The translations under genes and the position numbers were made by a program. The notes beneath the pieces were generated by a model that made no database searches, was not told the origin of the DNA, and saw only the letters and a program-made list of their open reading frames with translations. From Pandoraea terrigena (lineage in GTDB: Bacteria > Pseudomonadota > Gammaproteobacteria > Burkholderiales > Burkholderiaceae), in NCBI RefSeq assembly GCF_902459705.1, contig NZ_CABPRU010000013.1:62001-126000 (forward strand): 64,000 nucleotides of DNA, in the 5' to 3' direction. Within the stretch, counting starts at the first letter, position 1. The number at the start of each line of letters is the position of its first letter. Positions 27,307-36,109 of this stretch are shown one piece after another.

Positions 27307-28263
27307 ATGAAATCCCAGGTGCAACGACTTATCGCCGCGCGCTTCGGCCTGGCCTTGCTGACATTGGTGCTGGTGTCGGCAATCGTGTTCACGATCACGG
27401 CCCTGCTGCCGGGCGACGCCGCCCAGATGGCGCTGGGGCAGGCCGCCACCCCCGACGCCGTCACCGCACTGCGTCACCAACTTGGCCTCGACCAGCCAGC
27501 GCTCACCCGCTACTTCCAGTGGCTCGTTCACATGAGTGCGGGCAACTTCGGCGAATCGATGTCGAACAATCTGCCCGTCGCGCAACTCATCGCCAGCCGT
27601 CTGCCCAACTCGCTCGTGCTCGCGGGCCTCACCACGCTCGTATCGGTGCCGCTGGCGCTGGCCATCGGCATTGCCGCCGCCATGTGGCGCGGCTCGCTGC
27701 TCGATCGCGTGCTCAACATCCTGACGCTCTCGGCGGTGGCGGTCCCTGAGTTCCTGGTCGCGACCATCGCCGTGCTGATCTTCGCCGTCAAGCTGCGCTG
27801 GCTTCCGGCACTGTCGTATCTGTCGTCCGTCAACTCGTTCGACGACCTGGTGCGGATCTACGCCATGCCGGTCATGACATTGTGCTGCGTGATCGTCGCC
27901 CAGATGGCGCGGATGACACGCGCCGCGGTGATCGATCAATTGAGCTCGTCGTACGTGGAAATGGCCATCCTCAAGGGTGCGTCGCCCATGCGCATCGTCT
28001 GGCGACACGTGCTCCCGAACGCCATCGGCCCGATCGCCAACGTGGTCGCGCTGAGCCTGTCGTATCTGTTCGGTGGCGTGGTGATCGTCGAGACGATCTT
28101 CAATTACCCGGGCCTCGCCAGCTTGCTTGTCGACGCGGTCACCAACCGCGATCTGCCGCTCGTACAAGGCTGTGTCATGGTGTTCTGCGCGGCTTATCTC
28201 CTGCTCGTGTTAATCGCCGATCTGTGTGCGGTCGTCTCCAATCCGAGGCTGCGTCAACGATGA
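27307..28263 (+). CDS. ABC transporter permease, DppB type
   Basis: A 318-residue inner-membrane permease with about six helices. The start MKSQVQRLIAARFGLALLTL is typical, and the EAA loop is VEMAILKGASPMRIVWRHVL, the contact site for the ATPase. The end GLASLLVDAVTNRDLPLVQG is a standard DppB landmark. It pairs with the next gene and overlaps it in an ATGA junction. The ATG at 27307 has GGGAGAGG upstream. Confidence 0.92.
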   Translation: MKSQVQRLIAARFGLALLTLVLVSAIVFTITALLPGDAAQMALGQAATPDAVTALRHQLGLDQPALTRYFQWLVHMSAGNFGESMSNNLPVAQLIASRLPNSLVLAGLTTLVSVPLALAIGIAAAMWRGSLLDRVLNILTLSAVAVPEFLVATIAVLIFAVKLRWLPALSYLSSVNSFDDLVRIYAMPVMTLCCVIVAQMARMTRAAVIDQLSSSYVEMAILKGASPMRIVWRHVLPNAIGPIANVVALSLSYLFGGVVIVETIFNYPGLASLLVDAVTNRDLPLVQGCVMVFCAAYLLLVLIADLCAVVSNPRLRQR

Positions 28264-29213
28264 ATCCGATTTCCCGCCCCCCTGTCGGCACCGCCGAGAC
28301 CGTGCCGCCCGCCCTGCCCGTCATGCCCATCACGCCAGCGCCCGACTCCGTCACTTCGCCAGCGGCCAGCCACGCCGGCCGCTTTGCCGGTCTGCGCGAA
28401 CGCGTCTCGTGGCTCGGCATGATCGGCGCCGCGCTGGTGCTGTTCTGGCTGGTCATCGCCTGCATCGGCCCGTTGATCGCGCCGCATCCGGGCGGCGCCT
28501 TCACGTCAGCCGACGTTTTCGCGAGCTATAGCGCAGCCTACCCACTCGGCACCGACTACCTCGGGCGCGACATCCTCAGCCGAATTCTCATCGGTACGCG
28601 TTTTACCGTCGGCATCGCCCTGGCGGCCGCAGTACTCGCCAGCGCGGCGGGCACGTGCTTCGGCTTGCTGGCGGCGGTCGCGCCGCGCTGGGTCGACGAG
28701 GTGCTCTCGCGCGTGTTCGATGCGCTGGTGTCCATCCCGAGCAAAGTGCTGGCCCTCGTCGTCATCGCGGCGTTCGGCTCCGGCAATACGCTCCTGATCC
28801 TGGTGACGGCGTTTGCCTATATTCCGGGCGCATTCCGCATCTCACGTTCGTTGGCGGTCAATCTCATGACACTCGAATACGTGCAGGTCGCCCGCGCGCG
28901 CGGTGAAAAGCTCCTCTACATCGCCCGCGTGGAAGTCCTGCCGAACATGATCCATCCGATGCTCGCCGACTTCGGGCTGCGCTTCGTGTTCATCGTGCTG
29001 CTGCTCTCCGGCCTTTCCTTCCTTGGCCTCGGCGTGCAGCCGCCAAACGCCGATTGGGGCTCGCTTGTCCGAGAAAACATCGGCGGCTTGGCCGAAGGCT
29101 CTCCTGCGGTCCTCATGCCGGCACTGGCCATCGCCTCGCTGACGATCGGCGTGAATCTGCTGATTGACAACCTGCGCCGGCGTGGCGCGTTCGGTACCGG
29201 AGGCGCGAAATGA
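28260..29213 (+). CDS. ABC transporter permease, DppC type
   Basis: 317 residues from the ATG at 28260, set by the ATGA overlap with the DppB-type gene. A proline-rich cytoplasmic N-terminus of about 50 residues precedes the first helix. The DppC landmark YPLGTDYLGRDILSRILIGT is near residue 100, and the EAA loop is VQVARARGEKLLYIARVEVL. The C-terminus has PPNADWGSLVREN. It forms the heterodimeric channel with DppB. Its stop overlaps the ATPase start by four bases. Confidence 0.92.
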   Translation: MNPISRPPVGTAETVPPALPVMPITPAPDSVTSPAASHAGRFAGLRERVSWLGMIGAALVLFWLVIACIGPLIAPHPGGAFTSADVFASYSAAYPLGTDYLGRDILSRILIGTRFTVGIALAAAVLASAAGTCFGLLAAVAPRWVDEVLSRVFDALVSIPSKVLALVVIAAFGSGNTLLILVTAFAYIPGAFRISRSLAVNLMTLEYVQVARARGEKLLYIARVEVLPNMIHPMLADFGLRFVFIVLLLSGLSFLGLGVQPPNADWGSLVRENIGGLAEGSPAVLMPALAIASLTIGVNLLIDNLRRRGAFGTGGAK

Positions 29214-31096
29214 CAATGCAGACCCCAGCAGGCATGCCGTGCGCCCCGGTGATGATCGACGTGCGTGGCTTGCGCGTCGTGGCGCGCAGCCGCGGCATAA
29301 CCTCCGAGATCGTGCGCGGTGTCGACTTTTCGGTGCGGCGCGGCGAAGTCCTCGCGCTCATCGGTGAATCCGGGTCCGGCAAGACGACCATCGCGCTGTC
29401 CTTGCTAGGGTACGCGCGCAACGGCTGCGAAATCGCGGGAGGGCAAGTCCGTATCGGCGACATCGACGTTCTCTCGCTCGATGACCGCGGCCGGCGCGCG
29501 CTTCGCGCACGCACGGTCGCCTACGTGGCGCAAAGCGCTTCGGCCGGATTCAACCCAGCGCGCACGATCATGGATCAGGTGATCGAGCCCGCACTGCTGC
29601 ACAAGACCGCCTCCGCCACGCAAGCGCGCGTGAAGGCGATCGAATTGTTCAGGGCGTTGGCGCTGCCGTCGCCGGACAGCATCGGCGAGCGCTATCCGCA
29701 CCAGGTCTCGGGCGGGCAGTTGCAGCGCTTGATGGCCGCCATGGCGCTCATCACCGATCCGGCCGTGGTCGTGTTCGACGAGCCGACCACCGCGCTCGAC
29801 GTCACTACCCAGATCGAGGTCCTCGCCGCGTTCAAGAAGGTGATTCGCGAACTGGGGACCACGGCGGTGTACGTCTCGCACGATCTCGCCGTGGTGGCGC
29901 AGATGGCCGATCAGATCGTCGTGCTCAACGGCGGCACGGTCCGTGAGATCGGCGCGACAGCGAAAATACTGCGTAGCCCCGACGATGCCTACACCCGCGA
30001 GTTGCTCGCCGCGCGCCGTCATGACGACCTGCCGATCGCAGGCGCGGCACGCAGTGACACGCCTGCCCCGCCGCTGCTCGAAATTCGCGGCCTGCACGCG
30101 GGATACGGCAATCGCGACCGGCATGGCCTGCCGGCGACACGCGTGCTCGACGATGTCAGTCTTCGCATCGCCAAAGGCAGTGCGCTGGGCGTGATCGGCG
30201 AATCTGGCTCGGGGAAAACAACGTTGGCGCGCGTGGTGGCGGGCCTGGTACCGCGCGCGCGCGGCGAGGTCTGGTTCGACGGCCAACCGCTTCCCGATTC
30301 GCTGAACGAGCGCAACGCCGAGCACTATCGCCGCATCCAGATCGTGTTCCAGAACGCCGATACAGCGCTGAATCCGAGTCACACCATCGCCGATATTCTC
30401 GCGCGTCCACTCAAGCTCTACCACGGCTTGCGCGGCGATGCCGCAAAGCATCGAACGTTGGCTTTGCTCGACCGCGTCCGGCTACCTTCCACACTGCTCG
30501 ATCGCACGCCAGGCGGCCTGTCTGGCGGGCAGAAGCAACGCGTGAACCTGGCGCGTGCGCTGGCGGCGGAACCGTCGCTGATCCTGTGCGACGAGGTCAC
30601 CTCTGCGCTCGACACGGTCGTGGGCGCCGCGATCATCGATCTGCTGGCGGAGCTGCGTCGGGAACTGGGCCTGTCGTATCTGTTCATCAGTCACGATATT
30701 TCGACGGTGCGTGCCATCTGCGACGAAGTGATGGTGCTGTATGCGGGCCAGCGAGTGGAATCCGGGGCACGCGAAGTCCTCAGTTCGCCGCCCTGGCATC
30801 CGTATACCCGGATGCTCGTCGAGTCCGTGCCGGCCTTGCGCCAGGGTTGGCTCGATGAGCGACGCGCCTGTGTCACGAAGACACTCCCGCCCTTGGCGGC
30901 CAGCGCCGACGTGGCGGAGTTGTGCGCCTTTCGCGATCGCTGCCCGGTGCGCATCGACGGCAAGTGCAACGTCACGCCGCCGTCGCTCAAGACGCTCCAG
31001 AACGGTGCCGCCATTCTTTGCCACCATGCGAGCGGCGACCTCGATGCGTTGCAGGCCGCTCAGCGCATGCCGCGCGAACCGGAGTTGAGCGCATGA
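29210..31096 (+). CDS. Fused double ABC ATPase of peptide/opine transporter (DppDF type)
   Basis: 628 residues joining two ATPase domains that are often separate DppD and DppF proteins. Domain 1 has Walker A GESGSGKTT near residue 47, signature VSGGQLQRLMAAMA and Walker B VVVFDEPTTALD. Domain 2 has a second GESGSGKTT near residue 330, LSGGQKQRVNLARAL and LILCDEVTSALD. The C-terminal oligopeptide/dipeptide extension carries cysteines (CAFRDRCPVRIDGKC), as in DppF-type proteins. Both sites look catalytically complete. The gene overlaps both neighbours by ATGA junctions. Confidence 0.92.
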   Translation: MTMQTPAGMPCAPVMIDVRGLRVVARSRGITSEIVRGVDFSVRRGEVLALIGESGSGKTTIALSLLGYARNGCEIAGGQVRIGDIDVLSLDDRGRRALRARTVAYVAQSASAGFNPARTIMDQVIEPALLHKTASATQARVKAIELFRALALPSPDSIGERYPHQVSGGQLQRLMAAMALITDPAVVVFDEPTTALDVTTQIEVLAAFKKVIRELGTTAVYVSHDLAVVAQMADQIVVLNGGTVREIGATAKILRSPDDAYTRELLAARRHDDLPIAGAARSDTPAPPLLEIRGLHAGYGNRDRHGLPATRVLDDVSLRIAKGSALGVIGESGSGKTTLARVVAGLVPRARGEVWFDGQPLPDSLNERNAEHYRRIQIVFQNADTALNPSHTIADILARPLKLYHGLRGDAAKHRTLALLDRVRLPSTLLDRTPGGLSGGQKQRVNLARALAAEPSLILCDEVTSALDTVVGAAIIDLLAELRRELGLSYLFISHDISTVRAICDEVMVLYAGQRVESGAREVLSSPPWHPYTRMLVESVPALRQGWLDERRACVTKTLPPLAASADVAELCAFRDRCPVRIDGKCNVTPPSLKTLQNGAAILCHHASGDLDALQAAQRMPREPELSA

Positions 31097-31482
31097 CCAC
31101 CACGCGCGACAAGCCGCAACATCCCCCGCACGCACGCTTCGTGCGCGTGGCTGAAACCGGGCGCGCACCGGTATCCTTGCGCGTCGATGCGCGCCCCGTG
31201 CAAGCCTTCGAAGGCGATACCGTCATGGTCGCCATCCTGACCGCCCAGGGCGCCCTTCGCGATGCCGAATTCGGTCCGGAGCGCCGTGCGGGCTTCTGTG
31301 TCATGGGGGCTTGCCAGGACTGTTGGGTCTGGACACGCACCGGGCAACGGCTACGGGCGTGCACTACCCCCGCGGCGGCTGGCATGGACATCGTCACGCG
31401 ACTCGTGCGCAGTAACGACGACGCGACGGCCCCCATGCGGGCATCGACCGGTGGCGAGGAGGCACTATGGCCGCTCGCGTGA
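31093..31482 (+). CDS. HcnA-like [2Fe-2S] small subunit
   Basis: 129 residues from the ATG at 31093, overlapping the ATPase stop. A central [2Fe-2S] ligand set is visible: GFCVMGACQDCWVWT and then LRACTTP. It matches the small ferredoxin-like subunit (HcnA, opine oxidase gamma, or the N-terminal domain of sarcosine oxidase alpha). It would pass electrons between the flavin subunits encoded by the next two genes. Its end overlaps the next start by 16 bases, so the three subunits are probably made together. Confidence 0.85.
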   Translation: MTTTRDKPQHPPHARFVRVAETGRAPVSLRVDARPVQAFEGDTVMVAILTAQGALRDAEFGPERRAGFCVMGACQDCWVWTRTGQRLRACTTPAAAGMDIVTRLVRSNDDATAPMRASTGGEEALWPLA

Positions 31483-32906
31483 TCGTCATCGGCGCCGGTC
31501 CGGCCGGGGTGCGCGCGGCCGAAGCGCTGGTCGAGGCGGGTGTGCGACCGCTCGTGATCGACGAGGGACGCCGCGACGGTGGCCAGATCTACCGCCGCCA
31601 GCCCGACGGCTTTCGCCGCCCCTACTCCGCCCTTTACGGAACGGAAGCCACACGCGCCCAGCGCCTGCACAGCCGTTTCGACGCACTGCGGCCTCACATC
31701 GACTATCTGCCGGAAACGCTGGTATGGAATATCCGAGATGGCGTCGTCCATCTGTCCAATGCGCAAGGCGCGAGCCGGGCCCCCTTCGAGGCACTGCTGG
31801 TGTGTACGGGCGCCACCGACCGGCTCATGCCGGTACCGGGTTGGCAGTACGCCGGCACGTACAGCCTCGGTGGCGCCCAGGTCGCCCTCAAGTCGCAGGG
31901 CTGTGCCATTGGCGAGCAAACGGTCATGCTCGGCACCGGGCCGCTGTTGTACCTGCTCGCCGCTCAGTATGTGAAGGCCGGCGTGAAGCCCGCCGCCGTG
32001 CTGGACACCTCCCCCGCGCCTGCGCGCTTTCGCGCCTTGCCGCAATTGCTGGTCAAGCCGGCCGTTCTGCTCAAGGGCGCCGCGCTGCTGCGCACGCTGC
32101 GCGCGGCCGGCGTCCCGATACATCGCGGCGTCACGCCGGTGCGTATCGAAGGGGATGACGAACTGGGCGTGCGCAGCGTGCACGTGGCACTGGCCAACGG
32201 CACACCGCTCGACGTCCCCGCCAACGCCGTCGCCATGGGCTTTCACCTGCGCCCCGAAACGCAGATCGCCGATCTGGCCGGTTGCGCATTCGCGTTCGAT
32301 GCTGCGGCCGGACAGTGGCTTCCCGAAATCGACGAAGATGGCCGCAGCAGTGTCCCGGGCGTCTACCTCGCAGGCGATGGTGCCCGCGTGCGCGGCGCCG
32401 AAGCCGCCGAGTGTGCCGGGCGGCTTGCCGCACTGGCGGCGTTGCGCGCGTTGGGCCTCGAATCGAAGCACGATGACACCGACCATCTGCGCAAGGCATT
32501 GACGCGCTTTTCGCGCTTTGCGGCCGGCTTGCGCACCGCGTTTCCCTGGCCGGCGCATCTTGCGAGGCAATTGCCCGACACGACCGTGGTCTGCCGCTGC
32601 GAGGGCATCACGGCGGGCGAGTTGCGCCGCGTTTGCACGCGGGAAGGCGCCGTGGAGGCCAATCGGGCGAAAGCATTCTCGCGCGTTGGCATGGGTCGAT
32701 GCCAGGGCCGATTCTGTGCGCACGCCGGGGCCGAGGTAATGGCCGCGGCGCTGGCGGTCCCACTCGCCGACGTCGGCCGTCTGCGCGCCCAGGCACCGGT
32801 CAAGCCGCTGGCCGTCGCGCTGGACCCCGTACCGCAGGCATACGGCAGCGATACCCCCCACGACAACGCGGCAAGCACAACGCCAAACGTCACGGAGCTT
32901 TCATGA
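31467..32906 (+). CDS. HcnB-like FAD/NAD-fold subunit with BFD-like [2Fe-2S] motif
   Basis: 479 residues. The N-terminus has VIVIGAGPAGVRAAEALVEA for FAD, a second dinucleotide site QTVMLGTGPLLYLLAAQYV near residue 150, and GVYLAGDGARVRG near 310. The C-terminal segment VCRCEGITAGELRRVC plus GRCQGRFC is a BFD-like [2Fe-2S] motif. This architecture is shared by HcnB, opine/nopaline oxidase subunit A and heterotrimeric proline or sarcosine dehydrogenases. With the transporter upstream, oxidation of an imported amino acid derivative is more likely than cyanide production. It overlaps both neighbours. Confidence 0.85.
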   Translation: MAARVIVIGAGPAGVRAAEALVEAGVRPLVIDEGRRDGGQIYRRQPDGFRRPYSALYGTEATRAQRLHSRFDALRPHIDYLPETLVWNIRDGVVHLSNAQGASRAPFEALLVCTGATDRLMPVPGWQYAGTYSLGGAQVALKSQGCAIGEQTVMLGTGPLLYLLAAQYVKAGVKPAAVLDTSPAPARFRALPQLLVKPAVLLKGAALLRTLRAAGVPIHRGVTPVRIEGDDELGVRSVHVALANGTPLDVPANAVAMGFHLRPETQIADLAGCAFAFDAAAGQWLPEIDEDGRSSVPGVYLAGDGARVRGAEAAECAGRLAALAALRALGLESKHDDTDHLRKALTRFSRFAAGLRTAFPWPAHLARQLPDTTVVCRCEGITAGELRRVCTREGAVEANRAKAFSRVGMGRCQGRFCAHAGAEVMAAALAVPLADVGRLRAQAPVKPLAVALDPVPQAYGSDTPHDNAASTTPNVTELS

Positions 32907-34120
32907 GCCTGCATGCTTCGCACACGCCCCATGCGGATGTCATCGTCATCGGTGGCGGCATCATGGGTTGCAGCACGGCATTCTTCCTGCGCCGCCACGG
33001 GCTATCCGTGGTGCTGCTGGAGCGCAACATGACCGGACAGCAGGCCAGCGGCACCAACTTCGGCGGCGTGCGCCGGCAAGGCCGGGCGCTGCCACAGTTG
33101 GCCATGTCTCATCGCGCGTTACGGATCTGGCAGGCTTCACGTGAACTGCTCGGCAGCGACATCGAATTTCTGCCGTCCGGACACACGCGCGTGGCTTACC
33201 ACGCGCACGACGCCGAGTATTTCGACGACTACGCCCGGCAGGCGCACGACTACGGACTGGAACTCGAGGTATTGCACGGTGCGGCGATGCGCCGCCGCTT
33301 TCCGTTTCTCGGACCGGACGTACTCGCCGCCTCGGTCTCGCCGCTCGACGGACACGCCAACCCACGCCTGGCCGCTCCCGCCTTCGCGCGCGCGGCGAGC
33401 GCACTGGGGGCCGACATTCGTGAGAACGCGCCCGTGCGTCAGATCGAGCGAACCGCAGCGGGATTTCGTGTCGAGACCCTCGCTGGCGAGCATTTCCTGG
33501 CCGAACGCATCGTCATTTGCGCGGGTGCGTGGACCAATGCATTGGCATCGCAATTTGGCGAATCCGCGCCGTTGACGGTGCGCGGTCCGCAGATGGCCGT
33601 CACCGAACCGGTGCCCTACGTGTTTCGCTCGTCGATGGGCGTCTACACGTCGATCAAGGAAGAAAGCATCTATTTCCGGCAGATTCCCCGTGGCAATCTC
33701 ATTCTGGGTGGTGGTCCGCCGGGTCCTGCCGATGCGACGACATCGCGCGCCGCCGTGCTGCCCGAAAACACGCTCGGTCAACTGCGGCAGTTCAGGCGAC
33801 TGGTGCCCGGTGTGACACCGCTGAATATCATTCGCGTCTGGAGCGGCGTCGAGAGTTATCTGCCCGATGGCGAGCCCGTCATCGGCAAGAGCGGCACAAC
33901 CGACGGACTCTATTACGCATTCGGGTTCAGCGGTGCCGGCTTTCAGATCGGCCCAGGTGTCGGCGAGACGCTGGCCGAGCTGATCGCCACCGGCCGCTCG
34001 GAGATCGATCTGCAACCGTTCCGGATCCAGCGTTTCGACGCCCGCGGGCCAAGTGCGCAGGCCTCCACACCAACCATGGCGCAAGGCCGTCCTCCCTTCC
34101 CCACGGTAACCCCCACATGA
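32903..34120 (+). CDS. HcnC-like DAO-family flavin subunit
   Basis: 405 residues from the ATG at 32903 (ATGA overlap, CGGAG upstream). The FAD motif VIVIGGGIMGCSTAFFLRRH is at residue 12, and GQQASGTNFGGVRRQGR is the flavin-contact loop. The C-terminus has GLYYAFGFSGAGFQIGPGVG. It belongs to the D-amino acid oxidase/glycine oxidase fold and corresponds to HcnC or opine oxidase subunit B, the subunit that carries the substrate site. It probably oxidises a secondary amine or amino acid delivered by the ABC transporter. Confidence 0.87.
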   Translation: MSLHASHTPHADVIVIGGGIMGCSTAFFLRRHGLSVVLLERNMTGQQASGTNFGGVRRQGRALPQLAMSHRALRIWQASRELLGSDIEFLPSGHTRVAYHAHDAEYFDDYARQAHDYGLELEVLHGAAMRRRFPFLGPDVLAASVSPLDGHANPRLAAPAFARAASALGADIRENAPVRQIERTAAGFRVETLAGEHFLAERIVICAGAWTNALASQFGESAPLTVRGPQMAVTEPVPYVFRSSMGVYTSIKEESIYFRQIPRGNLILGGGPPGPADATTSRAAVLPENTLGQLRQFRRLVPGVTPLNIIRVWSGVESYLPDGEPVIGKSGTTDGLYYAFGFSGAGFQIGPGVGETLAELIATGRSEIDLQPFRIQRFDARGPSAQASTPTMAQGRPPFPTVTPT

Positions 34121-34554
34121 ACGCGACCTCACCTGCCTGCTTGTTGTCCGCAAGGGCCGTGGCATGTTGCAAGGCCCCACCGACGGGCACGCTCGACGAC
34201 GCACGCACGTTCATGGAAGCGCACTTCGACGAAGCGCTCACCGTACCGCAACTGGCCGAGATGTGCGCCCTGTCGGTATCGCGTTTCGCTACGGCGTTTC
34301 GGCTACGATTCGGCGAGGCGCCCCATCGATATCTGTGCAGCGTGCGCGTGGCCGCCGCGCAGCGACTTCTGCTCGCCGGCGTTCCAGGCTCGCACGTCGC
34401 CACCGAAGTCGGATTCTTCGACCAGAGTCATCTGGCACGCCACTTCAAGCGCATCTGCGGCGAGACCCCCAGCGAGTTCGTTCAGCGGCATCTGCGACAT
34501 GAGCGACACCGCCCACTTGCCAGGTGGGCGGGCACGTCTTTGCCTTTACGCTAA
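34117..34554 (+). CDS. Short AraC-family regulator, HTH domain only
   Basis: 145 residues from the ATG at 34117, overlapping the flavoprotein stop in an ATGA junction. Almost the whole protein is the double HTH: LTVPQLAEMCALSVSRFATA and VATEVGFFDQSHLARHFKRI, closing with GETPSEFVQRHLR. No ligand domain is present; the first 25 residues have a cysteine pair (ACLLSARAVACCKAPP) of unknown meaning. As the last gene of the operon it may control its own transcription, perhaps sensing through another protein. The stop codon lies inside a hexamer repeat array. Confidence 0.85.
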   Translation: MNATSPACLLSARAVACCKAPPTGTLDDARTFMEAHFDEALTVPQLAEMCALSVSRFATAFRLRFGEAPHRYLCSVRVAAAQRLLLAGVPGSHVATEVGFFDQSHLARHFKRICGETPSEFVQRHLRHERHRPLARWAGTSLPLR

Positions 34555-34595
34555 CGCTAACGCTAACGCCAGCGTCAACGTCAACGTCAACGTCG
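34548..34595. repeat. Tandem hexanucleotide array (8 units)
   Basis: Eight consecutive 6-base units follow one another: ACGCTA three times, ACGCCA, GCGTCA, ACGTCA twice, and ACGTCG. The consensus is ACG(C/T)(T/C)A with a shift from the CTA to the TCA form in the middle. It spans the stop of the AraC gene and most of the gap to the convergent MFS gene. Such arrays can change unit number by replication slippage. Confidence 0.85.
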
Positions 34596-34601
34596 GCAGG
34601 G

Positions 34602-35978
34602 TTACCTGCGCCACCGCAACGGCCGGCGCAGCGGATGTCGCTGCGGCCCGACGGCGGCCCAGACCGGTGCGCCATCGGCCTCTGCGGTGCTGGCTGCGCG
34701 CAGGGCCGCCTCCTCATCCTTCTCGACCGTCTTGCTCGTGTCGATGAACAGCGCGGCAATCACTCCCACCCCGAGCAACGCCGCCGAAATCGCGAATGGC
34801 ACGTTGTAGCTGCCCGTCTTCTCGATGAGATATCCGAACGCGACCGGCGAAATCATGCCGGCAAGGCCAAAGCCGGTATTCATCATCCCGCCCGCCGTGC
34901 CCGCATACTTGCCTGCAATGTCGAGCGGCAGCGTCCAGAGCACCGGATTGGTAATTTCGAGGAAGAAGAACGACGACGACAACAGCAGCACCGCCATCAT
35001 CGGATCGGACACCCTCGTCATCGGCAGCAGAAACGCCAGCGAGCCGCCCAGCCCGACCACCATCACCGACACGCGCGCGAAGCGCAACCGGCCGGTCATC
35101 TTGTAGAGCTTGTCCGAGACCACGCCCCCCAGGGTGTCACCGATGACGCCCGCGAGCAGCGGCAGCGATGTGAACAACGCGAGTTGCTTGAGATCGAAGC
35201 CTTGCGATTCGCGCAGATAGGACGGCATCCACGTCAGGTACACCCACAGCAGCCAGCCGTAGCAGAAGTCCACGAACGTCACCAGCCACATACGGCGAAT
35301 GAGCTTGCGCCACGGCGTCGCCGCACGCTTCGCCCGCTCGCAATCGCCCGAGCGGTAACCGATCTCGGCCGTCTCCTCGGGCGTGATGCGACGATGCTGC
35401 TCCGGCGTGTTGGTAAACACCTTCATGTACAGAAGCGTCCAGGCGAGGCTCACCACCCCGAGCACGATGAACGCCTCGCGCCAGCCGAACGCCACGACGA
35501 TCGCCAGCACCACTGGCGGGGTAATCGCCCCCCCCAGGCGCGCGAAGCTGTGCGTGACGCCCTGCGCGAAGCCGCGTTCGCTGACCGGCATCCAGTAAGT
35601 GAAGGCGCGCGTGGCCGTCGGGAACGCTCCGCCCTCGCCCACCCCCAGCACGAAACGCAGCGCCACCAGCGCGGCGATGCTGCCGGCAAACCCGGTGGCC
35701 AGCGTGGCCGCGCCCCAGATGAGCGAGAGCACGGTCAGCACCAGCTTCGGCCCGAAGCGATCGGCGAGCCATCCGCCGAAGATTTGCATCGCCGCATACG
35801 GATACGCAAACGCGGAAAACACAAGTCCGAGTTGCACCGTCGTCAGCCCCATCTCCTGTCGGATGAACGGGCCGGCGACGGCAATGTTGACACGATCGAT
35901 GTACGAGATGAAATACATCAGGCACATGACCGCCAGGATGATGTGGCGCGTCTTCACGCGACCGGTGCGCTTGTCCAT
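34602..35978 (-). CDS. sauU: MFS anion transporter, probable sulfoacetate importer SauU
   Basis: 458 residues with about twelve helices. The sequence begins MDKRTGRVKTRHIILAVMCL and has the ACS-family marks YISYIDRVNIAVAGPFI and FGGWLADRFGPK. This family imports organic anions such as glucarate, galactonate or sulfoacetate. Placed downstream of a CoA ligase and a CoA-acylating aldehyde dehydrogenase, with a divergent IclR gene, it matches SauU of the Cupriavidus sauRSTU cluster. The C-terminal tail after the last helix is charged. ATAGGAGACAAC precedes the ATG. Substrate assignment rests on context. Confidence 0.7.
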   Translation of the reverse strand: MDKRTGRVKTRHIILAVMCLMYFISYIDRVNIAVAGPFIRQEMGLTTVQLGLVFSAFAYPYAAMQIFGGWLADRFGPKLVLTVLSLIWGAATLATGFAGSIAALVALRFVLGVGEGGAFPTATRAFTYWMPVSERGFAQGVTHSFARLGGAITPPVVLAIVVAFGWREAFIVLGVVSLAWTLLYMKVFTNTPEQHRRITPEETAEIGYRSGDCERAKRAATPWRKLIRRMWLVTFVDFCYGWLLWVYLTWMPSYLRESQGFDLKQLALFTSLPLLAGVIGDTLGGVVSDKLYKMTGRLRFARVSVMVVGLGGSLAFLLPMTRVSDPMMAVLLLSSSFFFLEITNPVLWTLPLDIAGKYAGTAGGMMNTGFGLAGMISPVAFGYLIEKTGSYNVPFAISAALLGVGVIAALFIDTSKTVEKDEEAALRAASTAEADGAPVWAAVGPQRHPLRRPLRWRR

Positions 35979-36109
35979 GTTGTCTCCTATGTATTTACGT
36001 CACACGCGTCTTGCGCATGCGATCGTGTCCTGCACGGTGAAGCGGGTTGCCCTCGCGGGCCTTGGGTTGGGTCTTTGTCCTTGCGCGTTCGTTCTTTTGC
36101 TGCCTTCCG

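Noticed and set aside
30987-32861. A 624-codon open frame opposite the HcnA/HcnB-like genes
   Set aside because: Antisense to two genes with clear iron-sulfur and FAD motifs; the translation has no recognisable family.
31093-34120. True hydrogen cyanide synthase HcnABC
   Set aside because: The architecture fits, but the operon begins with a Dpp-type importer and there is no sign of HcnABC regulation. Opine or amino-acid oxidase is at least as likely, so no hcn symbol was given.
34548-34595. CRISPR array
   Set aside because: Units are six bases with no spacers and no cas genes.
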